NCBI RefSeq assembly: GCF_017741935.1
Contig: NZ_JAGHMH010000014.1
Span: 248,001-312,000 of the forward strand
DNA from: Rhizobium sp. 16-449-1b
GTDB lineage: Bacteria; Pseudomonadota; Alphaproteobacteria; Rhizobiales; Rhizobiaceae
Length of the DNA: 64,000 nt
Direction of reading: 5' to 3'
Part shown: positions 8,339 to 15,270 of the stretch, one piece after another
Layout: each line of letters begins with the position of its first letter
Position numbering within the stretch: the stretch's first letter is position 1
The notes under the pieces: generated by a model
What the model was told of the DNA's origin: nothing
Databases searched by the model: none
Seen by the model: the letters and a program-made list of their open reading frames with translations, nothing else
Translations under genes and position numbers: made by a program

Positions 8339-8686
8339 TCAATCCTTGAGATCGCTGGGGAACTCACCCAACTGAATTGCGTAATCGCGGACGCGGTTTC
8401 TGAGGCTCGCGGCATGCTCCCAAGCTCGCTGCAAGCGTTCGTATTCCTCATCTGCGCGCTTGAGGTCCCGTTCGGCTTCAGCCAAGGCGGAAACGAATTT
8501 CTCTCCGCCAGATTTCAAAATCTGTTTGCCACGCTTTTCGAACTGGTATGGCCGAAGCTCCACTTGGGCGTGGGAGACATTTTCTCGAGCCTTACTTACT
8601 TTTTTCCACTGCACCATAAGAGCAGCATGTGCGGCCTGTGCATCGGCAAAAAAACGCCGGAGACGGTTGATATCAATCGTTGACAT
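8339..8686 (-). CDS. Hypothetical phage helical protein (115 aa)
   Basis: 115 residues, almost wholly helical and highly charged, with heptad-like patterns at residues about 15-45 and 60-100 (AEAERDLKRADEEYERLQRAWE). It immediately precedes the 187-residue coiled-coil gene, and the two products may interact. No recognised family. Confidence 0.6.
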   Translation of the reverse strand: MSTIDINRLRRFFADAQAAHAALMVQWKKVSKARENVSHAQVELRPYQFEKRGKQILKSGGEKFVSALAEAERDLKRADEEYERLQRAWEHAASLRNRVRDYAIQLGEFPSDLKD

Positions 8687-8773
8687 TGAGCTTCCTCAGA
8701 AGTGTTGAGGAGCAATAAGACAGGTCTAGTTGGGTCGCGCGAGGCGAACGGTGACCCAGACAAAAGGATCAAG

Positions 8774-9166
8774 TCACCGCAAGTGGCGTCTCACTGTTTC
8801 GAATGATGGCATCTCTCCACCATTGGTTTCCATGATGCGCTTCAACGTAGTTTCGAGATGGGAGAAATATTCTTCGTTAATCTTGATCTTCTTGGCGGCA
8901 CTGCACAATTCGAGCGCGATGCGCCTCGCCGAAGGGTCACAAGGCCGGCCGAGACGCCAGCCGGGATAGCAACGGTCCGCCAACTCGCGGAGCAATTCGC
9001 CTCGATAACCGCCCATCTGACGATGAATGTTGGGAAGATCCGCTTCCAGAAGGGCGCGAGCCCGGATGAAGAGATCCGCAACGCCGCCGGTCAACTCCGG
9101 AATTATGGCATCAAACATCCGAAGGGTCTGCGCGATATCGGCGTCCGTGGTGATGTTGCCGGTCAT
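8774..9166 (-). CDS. Hypothetical phage protein (130 aa) next to the replication region
   Basis: 130 residues, soluble, with two cysteines and a C-terminal helix-rich part (EEYFSHLETTLKRIMETNGGEMPSF is split here for length: the tail is SFETVRRHLR). The gene is the first downstream of the iteron-like cluster and of the helicase gene, so a role in replication control is possible but not shown. No motif recognised. Confidence 0.55.
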   Translation of the reverse strand: MTGNITTDADIAQTLRMFDAIIPELTGGVADLFIRARALLEADLPNIHRQMGGYRGELLRELADRCYPGWRLGRPCDPSARRIALELCSAAKKIKINEEYFSHLETTLKRIMETNGGEMPSFETVRRHLR

Positions 9167-9194
9167 AATGCAGCACGTCCCGCCCGGTTGCGTG

Positions 9195-9434
9195 GTGGGA
9201 CAGCCTGTCCCACCTTTGTCCCGGCTTTTGTCCCACCCTCTGTCCCGCTTAAATCATTGTTTTTATTTATATTCTTATCGAGTGGGACAGAATAGTTTGG
9301 TATACATACCCATGTGGGAGCGATTAGGGGTATATGGTTTTTCTGTCCCACTTGTCCCACCTTGCAGAATACTCTTGAAATCAACCACTTAACCGGGACA
9401 CCGCGCGGGACGAAGGCGGGACGGTCGCGGGACA
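9195..9434. repeat. Iteron-like cluster of GTGGGACA/TGTCCCRC, candidate replication origin
   Basis: Thirteen copies of the core YGGGAC/GTCCCR occur in 240 bp, on both strands, at 9195, 9206, 9217, 9229, 9241, 9282, 9314 (degenerate), 9344, 9353, 9394, 9406, 9417 and 9428. The first two make a perfect inverted repeat GTGGGACA-gcc-TGTCCCAC. An AT-rich stretch (9249-9280) lies inside the array. It directly follows the helicase gene. Iterons beside an AT-rich segment and a replication gene fit a phage or plasmid-type origin; this is inference from layout. Confidence 0.62.
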
Positions 9435-9439
9435 AATTG

Positions 9440-11158
9440 CTACTCATCGCCATATCCTTCAAGATTTAGATCAATCGAAATCGCGCGCTGTTTGATCCCT
9501 CCACCAAATCGAATTGGATTATCGGTGATAGTTGCTCGTGGATTCTGGCTGATCGTCTCAACTGGAGATGCGCTCCACTGAGTGCCGTGGAAAAGCGCTT
9601 TCACGGCGCCGGAGCCACGGCAAATGAGAAGGTGGGTGGAGCGGCCTTCCTTGCGGACCCGGATGCCATTTCTGCGCAGCGCAGCGTCGGCCGACGCTGC
9701 TTCTGGGCTTTCACTTGCTTCCGCTGCCGATGCCATGGCTACAAGCTCCGCCACCGTACGCCTGTAGCCATGGTCGAGCCCTATGAAGCTCTGCATCAGG
9801 TGAGCAAGAGCGGCCTCGTAATCCCGCTGTGTTTTGTTTTTCGTTATGGCGGTGGAGAGCCACTTCCATTCGTCAATCTTGCGAGCAGCATCCGCCGGTA
9901 AAACCCGTTTGTCGGACACGAGAGAGAACCAACCGGCCACCAGAGGCCCAAGGACATCGCCGAGGCGACCGGAGCCGGTGCGCGCCGCAATGGCCGCTCC
10001 GAAGGCGTCAGAGTTTTGGAGAATGGTGAGTAGGAGCTTTCGGGTCCGGTAGAAGAGGCGAGGACCGTAATTCGCACGCACCAAGTCAGCTAATTCCGCT
10101 TTGATAGCGCCGAAAGCTTTTCCTCGCTCCACCGCGTCCGTTGCCTCGTCTGGCCCCCGCAACGTGAGCCTCACGATGCGGGACTCGTCGGCGGACTGTC
10201 TGATTGGCACGTCGATAGATGCGAAGGCAAAAGCGGACTGGACACGATAATGCGTGGCCTTGCCGGCGGCACCGCCCTTCACAATCGCGGCGCCACCAGG
10301 TTGTGAAGACGACCTCGCCAATTCAAGGACGGCGTCGAGACGTTGGGCCGCGCGCTCATCTTTAGCCTCCGCTTCATCGATAAGCACTGGGAGGGCGTCA
10401 TGGCCAAGGTCTTGGCGGATCCCTGCTTCGGTGATTGAACCGCCGAACGAAAACGATATACCCGCCAGAAGGCGGCCAAGTACATTCTTAAGGGCGAAGC
10501 TCTTGCCCGACTCGAAGGGACCATTGATCCAGACGTGCGGACGCCATGGCAACGCGCCACATACAGGTGCTATCACCAGAAAGCCCGCAAAGAGCTTCGC
10601 CATCTCTGGCGATGCCCAATCCAGCTTGGAACATAGCGCCTCAATACGACGCGCTTCGCCGTTCGCAAGCGGTGGCAAATCTGGCAGTTCTGTTGGTGTA
10701 CCTTCGATGAATATCCTTGCCGACTTTTGGGCTGTCACCGAGCAAGGTTCGTCATTCACAAGTAGGTGGCTTCCTAAGTGGGTCACCACCGCCAGCGTGC
10801 CGGGCTCCACATATGTACCGCGACCGGTGAGACGGTTCGCGTTGTACGCTCCACGTGCCATACAGCTTTGCACAAGAGCATTGACCGCCTCATCCCAATT
10901 GCATCCTCCTTTCGCCGGCCACTGAGATTCCCACCATTGGAGCGGCGCGAGCCGAAGAATGTGAGGCTTTTTGAGTTGCGAGGCAGAGAGTTCGATAATT
11001 TCCGCAACGTTGCCAGGCTGGAAGTAAAACGTGGTTCCGGACACGCCCAAGCATCGGAAATGGCCATCTCCAATCGATAGAGCCGGGTTGATCTCTTCAA
11101 CTGGAGATGCCAGCGATTCCACAATGCCAAACACAGGGGAAGACAATTGATCAAGCAC
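9440..11158 (-). CDS. Phage replication helicase-like P-loop ATPase
   Basis: 572 residues. A Walker A GPFESGKS lies at residues 213-220 and a Walker B PVLIDEAEA near residues 257-265. Then come an arginine-bearing segment (RSSSQPGGAAIVKGG) and RIVRLTLRGPDE. The layout is that of DUF927/SF3-like helicase domains found in phage and island primase-helicases. I see no CHC2 zinc finger or primase palm in the N-terminal 200 residues. The gene overlaps the upstream gene by 8 bp and is followed by the iteron-like cluster, which supports an origin-unwinding role. Confidence 0.72.
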   Translation of the reverse strand: MLDQLSSPVFGIVESLASPVEEINPALSIGDGHFRCLGVSGTTFYFQPGNVAEIIELSASQLKKPHILRLAPLQWWESQWPAKGGCNWDEAVNALVQSCMARGAYNANRLTGRGTYVEPGTLAVVTHLGSHLLVNDEPCSVTAQKSARIFIEGTPTELPDLPPLANGEARRIEALCSKLDWASPEMAKLFAGFLVIAPVCGALPWRPHVWINGPFESGKSFALKNVLGRLLAGISFSFGGSITEAGIRQDLGHDALPVLIDEAEAKDERAAQRLDAVLELARSSSQPGGAAIVKGGAAGKATHYRVQSAFAFASIDVPIRQSADESRIVRLTLRGPDEATDAVERGKAFGAIKAELADLVRANYGPRLFYRTRKLLLTILQNSDAFGAAIAARTGSGRLGDVLGPLVAGWFSLVSDKRVLPADAARKIDEWKWLSTAITKNKTQRDYEAALAHLMQSFIGLDHGYRRTVAELVAMASAAEASESPEAASADAALRRNGIRVRKEGRSTHLLICRGSGAVKALFHGTQWSASPVETISQNPRATITDNPIRFGGGIKQRAISIDLNLEGYGDE

Positions 11159-11690
11159 TGGCCGCCTCCTTCGCGTCCACCCATTGGGAAAGCTTGGCTA
11201 CCTCTTCAGCGATGGAGACACCGTTGAGAGCGGCTAGGAGAGATGAAAGACCACTATCGGCAATCAGAAAATCTTTGGTTCCATTGGTAGAAATCGTCCA
11301 GTTGTCCGCCGGGTCAACAGACAGAAAAACACCGTGATCCGCGTCCTCTACTGAAAAGCTATCGCCATCCCAATGAAATGGCCACGATTCCGTATTTGCT
11401 TTCTTCTCGAGAACACCGCGCCGCACTCGGTGCAACGCGACATCTATCTCGTGGATCGGTCGATATGCGGTGAGCAAACCGTGTTCGGTAAGACTTTCCC
11501 GCATGTCATCAAGAATACTGCCGGCGAGTTCTCTTATCGCCTCAATTGCCTTGCGTTGTGCTTCGAGGGAAAGGTCGTCGGCGATATCATCCAATGCATG
11601 CACCATGGCAAGCAATGTCAATTGGTCTCGATAACTGGTTGCTCGCGGGGACGCCGCCCCTTGATTCCCATGGTGTTTTGCAGTAGACAT
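11151..11690 (-). CDS. Hypothetical phage protein (179 aa), translationally coupled to the helicase
   Basis: 179 residues. A helical N-terminal half (LLAMVHALDDIADDLSLEAQ and following) leads to a C-terminal part rich in Trp and Asp (WPFHWDGDSFSVEDADHGVF). Its stop overlaps the helicase start by 8 bp. No known family is recognised; the tight coupling suggests a partner of the replication protein. Confidence 0.6.
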   Translation of the reverse strand: MSTAKHHGNQGAASPRATSYRDQLTLLAMVHALDDIADDLSLEAQRKAIEAIRELAGSILDDMRESLTEHGLLTAYRPIHEIDVALHRVRRGVLEKKANTESWPFHWDGDSFSVEDADHGVFLSVDPADNWTISTNGTKDFLIADSGLSSLLAALNGVSIAEEVAKLSQWVDAKEAASA

Positions 11691-11752
11691 TATGCATAGT
11701 CTTTCGAAGTGAGACCCCTTTCAGCTTGCCGGCGGGAGGGGTTTTTCTTTGC

Positions 11753-12028
11753 TTAGAGGACGTTGCCTGTCAGTCCAGCGTAAGTGCGGAGGTCAGCAAC
11801 TCGGTAGACAACACGGCCCGTCCCTACCTTCGAGAAACGCGGCCCATCGGATCGCACACTCCTCCACTTCATCAGGGTAGCTGGCGCGACCGGAAATCCC
11901 AGCGTCGTGAGTATTTCGGCCGCACGTACAGTGTTCACTTGAGCCTCGCCTGGTATCGCGAAGATATGCGCCGCCTTAGATGCGAGGGTAGTGATTTCCG
12001 CCGGTGCGGTGAGACGTGTCGCCAACAT
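11753..12028 (-). CDS. Small HTH_17 excisionase/AlpA-like protein
   Basis: 91 residues; AAGGA lies eight bases before the ATG. Residues about 32-85 form a winged helix: VRAAEILTTLGFPVAPATLM, then KWRSVRSDGPRF and the wing TGRVVYRVADLRTYAG. The same wing pattern (GRVxYRVAD) is in the plus-strand gene at 160-726. Small HTH_17 proteins next to an integrase usually act as excisionases or as activators of integrase expression. Here it is the first gene of the leftward run and lies 260 bp downstream of the integrase gene. Confidence 0.72.
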   Translation of the reverse strand: MLATRLTAPAEITTLASKAAHIFAIPGEAQVNTVRAAEILTTLGFPVAPATLMKWRSVRSDGPRFSKVGTGRVVYRVADLRTYAGLTGNVL

Positions 12029-12232
12029 TGGTGCAATCCTTTTCCATCATGCTGTTGCTTGCTAATGCATGCTGGAACATACCGCGCCAAACGGCGCGAC
12101 GGATTCTCCAAAAGAGTAATCGGTGTTTTATTTCAGTCTGATAACTCAATCGGATGCTACAGCCACTTGTTGACAAGAGATGATAAGCCGGACTGGAACG
12201 AAGCCGCGCGGTCGGAACCGCGAAAAGGACAA

Positions 12233-12263
12233 AGCCCACCTAAGGCAACTTCCTTGGCGGGCT
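12233..12263 (-). terminator. Terminator-like hairpin after the integrase gene
   Basis: On the minus strand AGCCCGCCAAGG pairs imperfectly with CCTTAGGTGGGCT, followed by TTGTCCTTTT. It lies 26 bp past the integrase stop and would separate integrase transcription from the HTH gene. Confidence 0.55.
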
Positions 12264-12288
12264 TCTTGGATTGTATTTGCGGGTAGGT

Positions 12289-13590
12289 TTACTTGCCGTT
12301 GACTTGAAGTCGAATCACGTCGGCGCCGGAATTTCCTGCGAGTGCGGCGGCAATGGTGCTGGACACCTTGTCGGCAGCGCGTTGCGAAGGATCTCTATCG
12401 ATGTGAGCATAGATTTGCGTTGACCGCGCGTTTGCATGCCCAAGCAATGAACCGACGATAAGAAGCGCCTCTCCGCCAGATGCGGCGACACTGCCGAGCG
12501 AATGTCGCAGAGTGTGCGGGGTAATATCATCGAGGCGCGCTTTTTTCTTAACCAGCGTCCAGATTCGCTTTGTGCCTGAGTAAAACCCCTCAGCACCCCG
12601 CTCCGCCGGAAACACCCATGCTTTATCTTTGTCGCGCGATGAGTATAGGCGAGCCAAAAGCACGCGTGCAGCGGTGCCCAACGGGCGGAGACTCTTGCCT
12701 GTTTTGGAATCCTCAAAACGCAGGAAGCCCGTTTCCAAATCGACCTCGGCCCATTTCAAACCTGCAATTTCATTGCGCCTGGCTCCGGTAAGTGCCCACA
12801 GTCGGCAAATGTCGAGTGCTTTCGAATTGGACCCGCTCGCCTCCAGCGCATCAAAGGCGGCGCCGAGACGTTGGATTTCCTCCAAGTTGAGATACCGCTC
12901 GCGCTTATTGTCCGTCTTCCGAACGCTCGCACCTTCCACCGGATTGAGATCGACAATTCCACGTCGCTTCGCGAAACTGAAAACGGCCGAAAGGTCGCGG
13001 ACTACTTTTCTGGCCGCGCCATCCCCGCCACGGACAATTACACGCTTCTCCTCGCCCTTGGCGTCCTTAATCTTCTCATCACGAGCGCTCTTGCCATTGG
13101 TCACATCGCGAACGAACCGCTCAATATCTCCGGCCCGAACCGTCTTTGCCTTCATCTTTCCAAGCAATGGAATGACATGGTGGCGAAGGCGTGAAATGGT
13201 GTAAGCAGCGGTGAGTGGCTTCATCGGCTCACCCTTCCTCACTCCGCGTTGTACAAAGAGGCCTTCCAAGGCGTAAAGTTCAACTACCTGCTCGACGGTC
13301 TCCGCTCTGCGGTGAGCTTGTTTATCAGCTGCTGGATCCTCGCCCCTTGCCACCGCGCCGAGTGCCTTCGCTGCCTCATCACGAGCTTCGTCAAGGGTAA
13401 GGGTTCCCACTCTGCCGATTGTCAGTTTCCTGACGCGACCGTCCCTGTTGCGATACTTCAAAATATAAGTTTTTGCGCCACCGGCCCATACACGAACACC
13501 AAACCCGGCGATGGCCGAATCCCACGTCGTTTCGTCACCGCTTTCGGGTGGCTCGAGCGCCGCAACAAGCGCTTTTGTAATCTTAGGCAA
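12289..13590 (-). CDS. int: Tyrosine recombinase, phage/island integrase (DUF4102 arm-binding type)
   Basis: 433 residues. It begins with TTG at 13590, with GAGGA seven bases upstream. The N-terminal 90 residues are the arm-DNA-binding domain (ITKALVAALEPP, then GGAKTYILKYR), residues about 95-215 the core-binding SAM-like domain, and the rest the catalytic domain. Catalytic residues are R271 (ALTGAR), K296 or K299, H359 and R362 (HTLRH), H385 (GHANA) and Y394 (TQIYAHI). It lies beside the tRNA-Gly fragment that is its attachment site. An insertion at 165-190 (KSARDEKIKDAKGEEKR) is Lys/Glu-rich. Confidence 0.95.
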   Translation of the reverse strand: MPKITKALVAALEPPESGDETTWDSAIAGFGVRVWAGGAKTYILKYRNRDGRVRKLTIGRVGTLTLDEARDEAAKALGAVARGEDPAADKQAHRRAETVEQVVELYALEGLFVQRGVRKGEPMKPLTAAYTISRLRHHVIPLLGKMKAKTVRAGDIERFVRDVTNGKSARDEKIKDAKGEEKRVIVRGGDGAARKVVRDLSAVFSFAKRRGIVDLNPVEGASVRKTDNKRERYLNLEEIQRLGAAFDALEASGSNSKALDICRLWALTGARRNEIAGLKWAEVDLETGFLRFEDSKTGKSLRPLGTAARVLLARLYSSRDKDKAWVFPAERGAEGFYSGTKRIWTLVKKKARLDDITPHTLRHSLGSVAASGGEALLIVGSLLGHANARSTQIYAHIDRDPSQRAADKVSSTIAAALAGNSGADVIRLQVNGK

Positions 13591-13603
13591 TGCAGCGTCC
13601 TCT

Positions 13604-13637
13604 GGTACCTAGAGCCTTCAGGTTCCGCATAGGTACC
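13604..13637. promoter_or_regulatory. Inverted repeat GGTACCTA/TAGGTACC in the integrase promoter region
   Basis: GGTACCTA (13604-13611) and TAGGTACC (13630-13637) form a perfect 8-bp inverted repeat, centres 26 bp apart, starting 14 bp upstream of the integrase start codon. The TAGGTA element also occurs at the edge of the left operators (47-93), so one phage regulator may bind both. Confidence 0.4.
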
Positions 13638-13704
13638 ACAATCGAGAAAACGATAGCAAGCTCGAGAATGCTACAGAAAGCCACTTCCCTGTATTTTATC
13701 ATTT

Positions 13705-13768
13705 CATATCAAGCAGTTACGATATCATCTCATATCACCTCATAGCAGCCTATATCACCGCATATCAA
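13705..13768. repeat. 10-bp phased CATATCA repeats beside the att core
   Basis: Five repeats with consensus CATATCAC start at 13721, 13731, 13741, 13751 and 13761, an exact 10-bp period, and another copy lies at 13705. They end 9 bp before the tRNA fragment. One helical face is thus lined with sites between integrase gene and crossover region, as expected of arm-type integrase or excisionase sites. Confidence 0.55.
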
Positions 13769-13776
13769 CCAATGCC

Positions 13777-13825
13777 AACCTTGCCAAGGTTGGGGTCGAG
13801 GGTTCGAACCCCTTCGCCCGCTCCA
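13777..13825 (+). other. attR: 3' fragment of tRNA-Gly(GCC)
   Basis: The 49 bp comprise the anticodon arm (AACCTTGCCAAGGTT, anticodon GCC), variable region, T-arm with GGTTCGAACC, 3' acceptor strand CGCCCGC and TCCA. The D-arm and 5' acceptor strand are missing; the sequence to the left is integrase-site DNA. This is the duplicated 3' end left by integration into a tRNA-Gly gene, so it is not a functional tRNA. Confidence 0.88.
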
Positions 13826-13910
13826 AATCTTCCTAATCCATGTTAGTTCAATGTTGTTATAGCCAACAGCGGCACGCCATGACCTTTTAATAAAGGTAAA
13901 TTTGCGCCTG

Positions 13911-13943
13911 ACGTTGACGTTGACGTTGACGTTGACGTTGACG
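13911..13943. repeat. ACGTTG hexanucleotide tandem repeat (5.5 copies)
   Basis: Five perfect ACGTTG units plus ACG run without interruption. The tract is non-coding, 86 bp past the tRNA fragment. It could vary in copy number by slippage. I see no effect on a reading frame. Confidence 0.85.
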
Positions 13944-13954
13944 CGTTTTTGCGC

Positions 13955-13993
13955 ACGAATTCGTACGCCACAAGTATTAATACAGAATACTTG
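13955..13993. promoter_or_regulatory. Palindromes upstream of the 14046-15124 gene pair
   Basis: ACGAATTCGT (13955-13964) is a perfect 10-bp palindrome. CAAGTATT (13971-13978) and AATACTTG (13986-13993) form a perfect inverted repeat with a 7-bp spacer. They lie 52-91 bp before the first gene, where an operator would be expected. No regulator gene is adjacent. Confidence 0.4.
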
Positions 13994-14045
13994 ATAGGCG
14001 CAGCCCTGGCGTGCAACACTCGCGCGGTTTTGAAATGCTAGAATC

Positions 14046-14528
14046 GTGGCTTCCGGACGAGTTTGGCGTGGTATGTGGGCATCCCTTAAACGAAACTCAG
14101 ATCAGATTACCGCAATCGCATCGATCGCGGGCGTCATTGGTATTTTGCTCACCTTCTGGCAAGTCTGGACGGCAAGCGATCAGTTGAGAGCATCAAACGA
14201 ATACGGAATACGCAAGGATCTCCGCGAAGTTATCGCTGCGGCTTTCGACGGCGGTCTGAAGACCGAATGCCTTCGCGATCTCACGATCTGCTCGAATGAA
14301 GATAAGGACAAAACAAAACGAGGCGTAGGATTGGTGTTCAATTTCCATCAATCCGTTTTTGGTCAAGCGAAAGCCGGCGGGATCAGTAGGGCGTTTGCAA
14401 AAGAGATGTCGAAGGACTTTTGCAGCTGGTTTAAGAGCGAGCTTGTTCGGAACTATTGGGACGCTCAAGCCAGCGCAAAGCTCTATGACGAGAACCGAAT
14501 CGCTATGAGGAAGGAGTGGTGTGGATGA
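14046..14528 (+). CDS. Hypothetical membrane-anchored protein (160 aa), first of a two-gene cassette
   Basis: The frame opens with GTG 14046 (160 residues); ATG 14073 (MWASLKRN) is an equally reasonable start and no strong ribosome site favours either. One transmembrane segment (ITAIASIAGVIGILLTFWQVW) near the N-terminus is followed by a soluble cytoplasmic or periplasmic part with four cysteines. The stop overlaps the next start as ATGA, so the two genes are coupled. Base composition is lower in GC than the chromosome beyond 15.2 kb, hinting at acquisition. No family recognised. Confidence 0.65.
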   Translation: MASGRVWRGMWASLKRNSDQITAIASIAGVIGILLTFWQVWTASDQLRASNEYGIRKDLREVIAAAFDGGLKTECLRDLTICSNEDKDKTKRGVGLVFNFHQSVFGQAKAGGISRAFAKEMSKDFCSWFKSELVRNYWDAQASAKLYDENRIAMRKEWCG

Positions 14529-15124
14529 GGAAAGCGCTTCTATTTTTATCCCTTTTGGCTGCGTTGACCTTGCCACAACATTCTTATGGCGGCGACAGCT
14601 GGAATATCGCCGTCCCAGGCGAGGAGAATATATCTCGCAGTGCCAGTGCGTCTCTCTTTGACGGAGGAGCCTCGATTTTCTCAGCGCTGGCTGCGAGGGA
14701 ACGTCTCAAGTTCGATAGCGCGCTGGAGCTTTATGCGCAGGCGGCGGAGGCGCTCGGATCCGCGTCCAAGGAGCTAGATGTGTTGAGCTCTTTACCGCCG
14801 GCAGCGACTGATATCGACGTTGGCGACAGCGACATTCCACCGGAAGCATTGGCGCTACTTGGCAATTGGTATGGCCAGCATGGAGGAACGCTCGAAGTTC
14901 CATCGCTAGCAGGCGTAAAAATATCAAACCTTCTGCAGGCAGCAAGTAAGGAAGCGGGGCAATTGGCTACCATGTTGCAAAGCGACGAATTCCGTTCTGC
15001 GAGAGAAATAGACCCCGAACGCGCGCGCGCCATCATCGACCGATATTCATGGTTTATCACAGCCGGAACAGTTGCATCACAAGCGTTCGCGATAACCCTG
15101 TCCCGTCACCCGCTGCCGAAATAG
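14525..15124 (+). CDS. Hypothetical exported protein (199 aa)
   Basis: ATG 14525 is chosen because AAGGAG lies eight bases upstream and the resulting N-terminus (MRKALLFLSLLAALTLPQHSYGG) is a clear Sec signal peptide. The mature part is soluble and mostly helical (ALAARERLKFDSALELYAQA) with no cysteine and no motif I know. It is coupled to the preceding membrane protein gene, so the two products probably act together at the envelope. The role is unknown. Confidence 0.68.
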   Translation: MRKALLFLSLLAALTLPQHSYGGDSWNIAVPGEENISRSASASLFDGGASIFSALAARERLKFDSALELYAQAAEALGSASKELDVLSSLPPAATDIDVGDSDIPPEALALLGNWYGQHGGTLEVPSLAGVKISNLLQAASKEAGQLATMLQSDEFRSAREIDPERARAIIDRYSWFITAGTVASQAFAITLSRHPLPK

Positions 15125-15270
15125 ATTGATTGCTGGTTCCCTCACTAGAGGCCGGCGACGACCCGATCGCCCTTCGACGACCGAACCCCACCCCTCAAAA
15201 AACATTGATTTGCGCATCACACCTGCCCATGTTGAAGCAAGGGGCAGGATAACCGATTGGGCGGGAGAAG

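Larger units (their letters stand above)
1..13825. mobile_element. Right portion of an integrated phage-like element at tRNA-Gly(GCC)
   Basis: The region has an integrase, an excisionase-like HTH protein, a replication helicase, terminase subunits, a tail chaperone, a tape measure protein and an S49 peptidase, and it ends at a 49-bp 3' fragment of tRNA-Gly. The fragment lies on the integrase side, so the reconstituted full tRNA gene is expected at the left end, outside the window. Nearly all genes are on the minus strand. No portal, major capsid, tail sheath, tail tube or lysis gene is recognisable in the visible part, which suggests a defective or rearranged prophage unless they lie to the left. 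Confidence 0.88.
13591..14045. other. 455-bp non-coding stretch spanning the phage/chromosome junction
   Basis: It holds the integrase promoter region with an inverted repeat, the phased CATATCA repeats, the tRNA-Gly fragment, a hexanucleotide repeat, and palindromes ahead of the next gene, each listed separately. Base composition is clearly AT-richer than in the core chromosome that begins near 15.2 kb. No open frame here looks coding. Confidence 0.7.

Noticed and set aside
9163..9462. Possible 99-residue gene across the iteron-like cluster
   Set aside because: Its residues simply reflect the repeated DNA motif, it overlaps the end of the helicase gene and no ribosome site precedes it.
11714..11750. 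Terminator-like ACCCCT/AGGGGT stem with a T-run on the plus strand
   Set aside because: No plus-strand gene ends there, and the flanking genes are transcribed in the other direction, so it was not listed as a terminator.
13777..13825. Functional tRNA-Gly gene
   Set aside because: Only the 3' part from the anticodon arm onward is present; the left sequence does not supply a D-arm or matching 5' acceptor strand.
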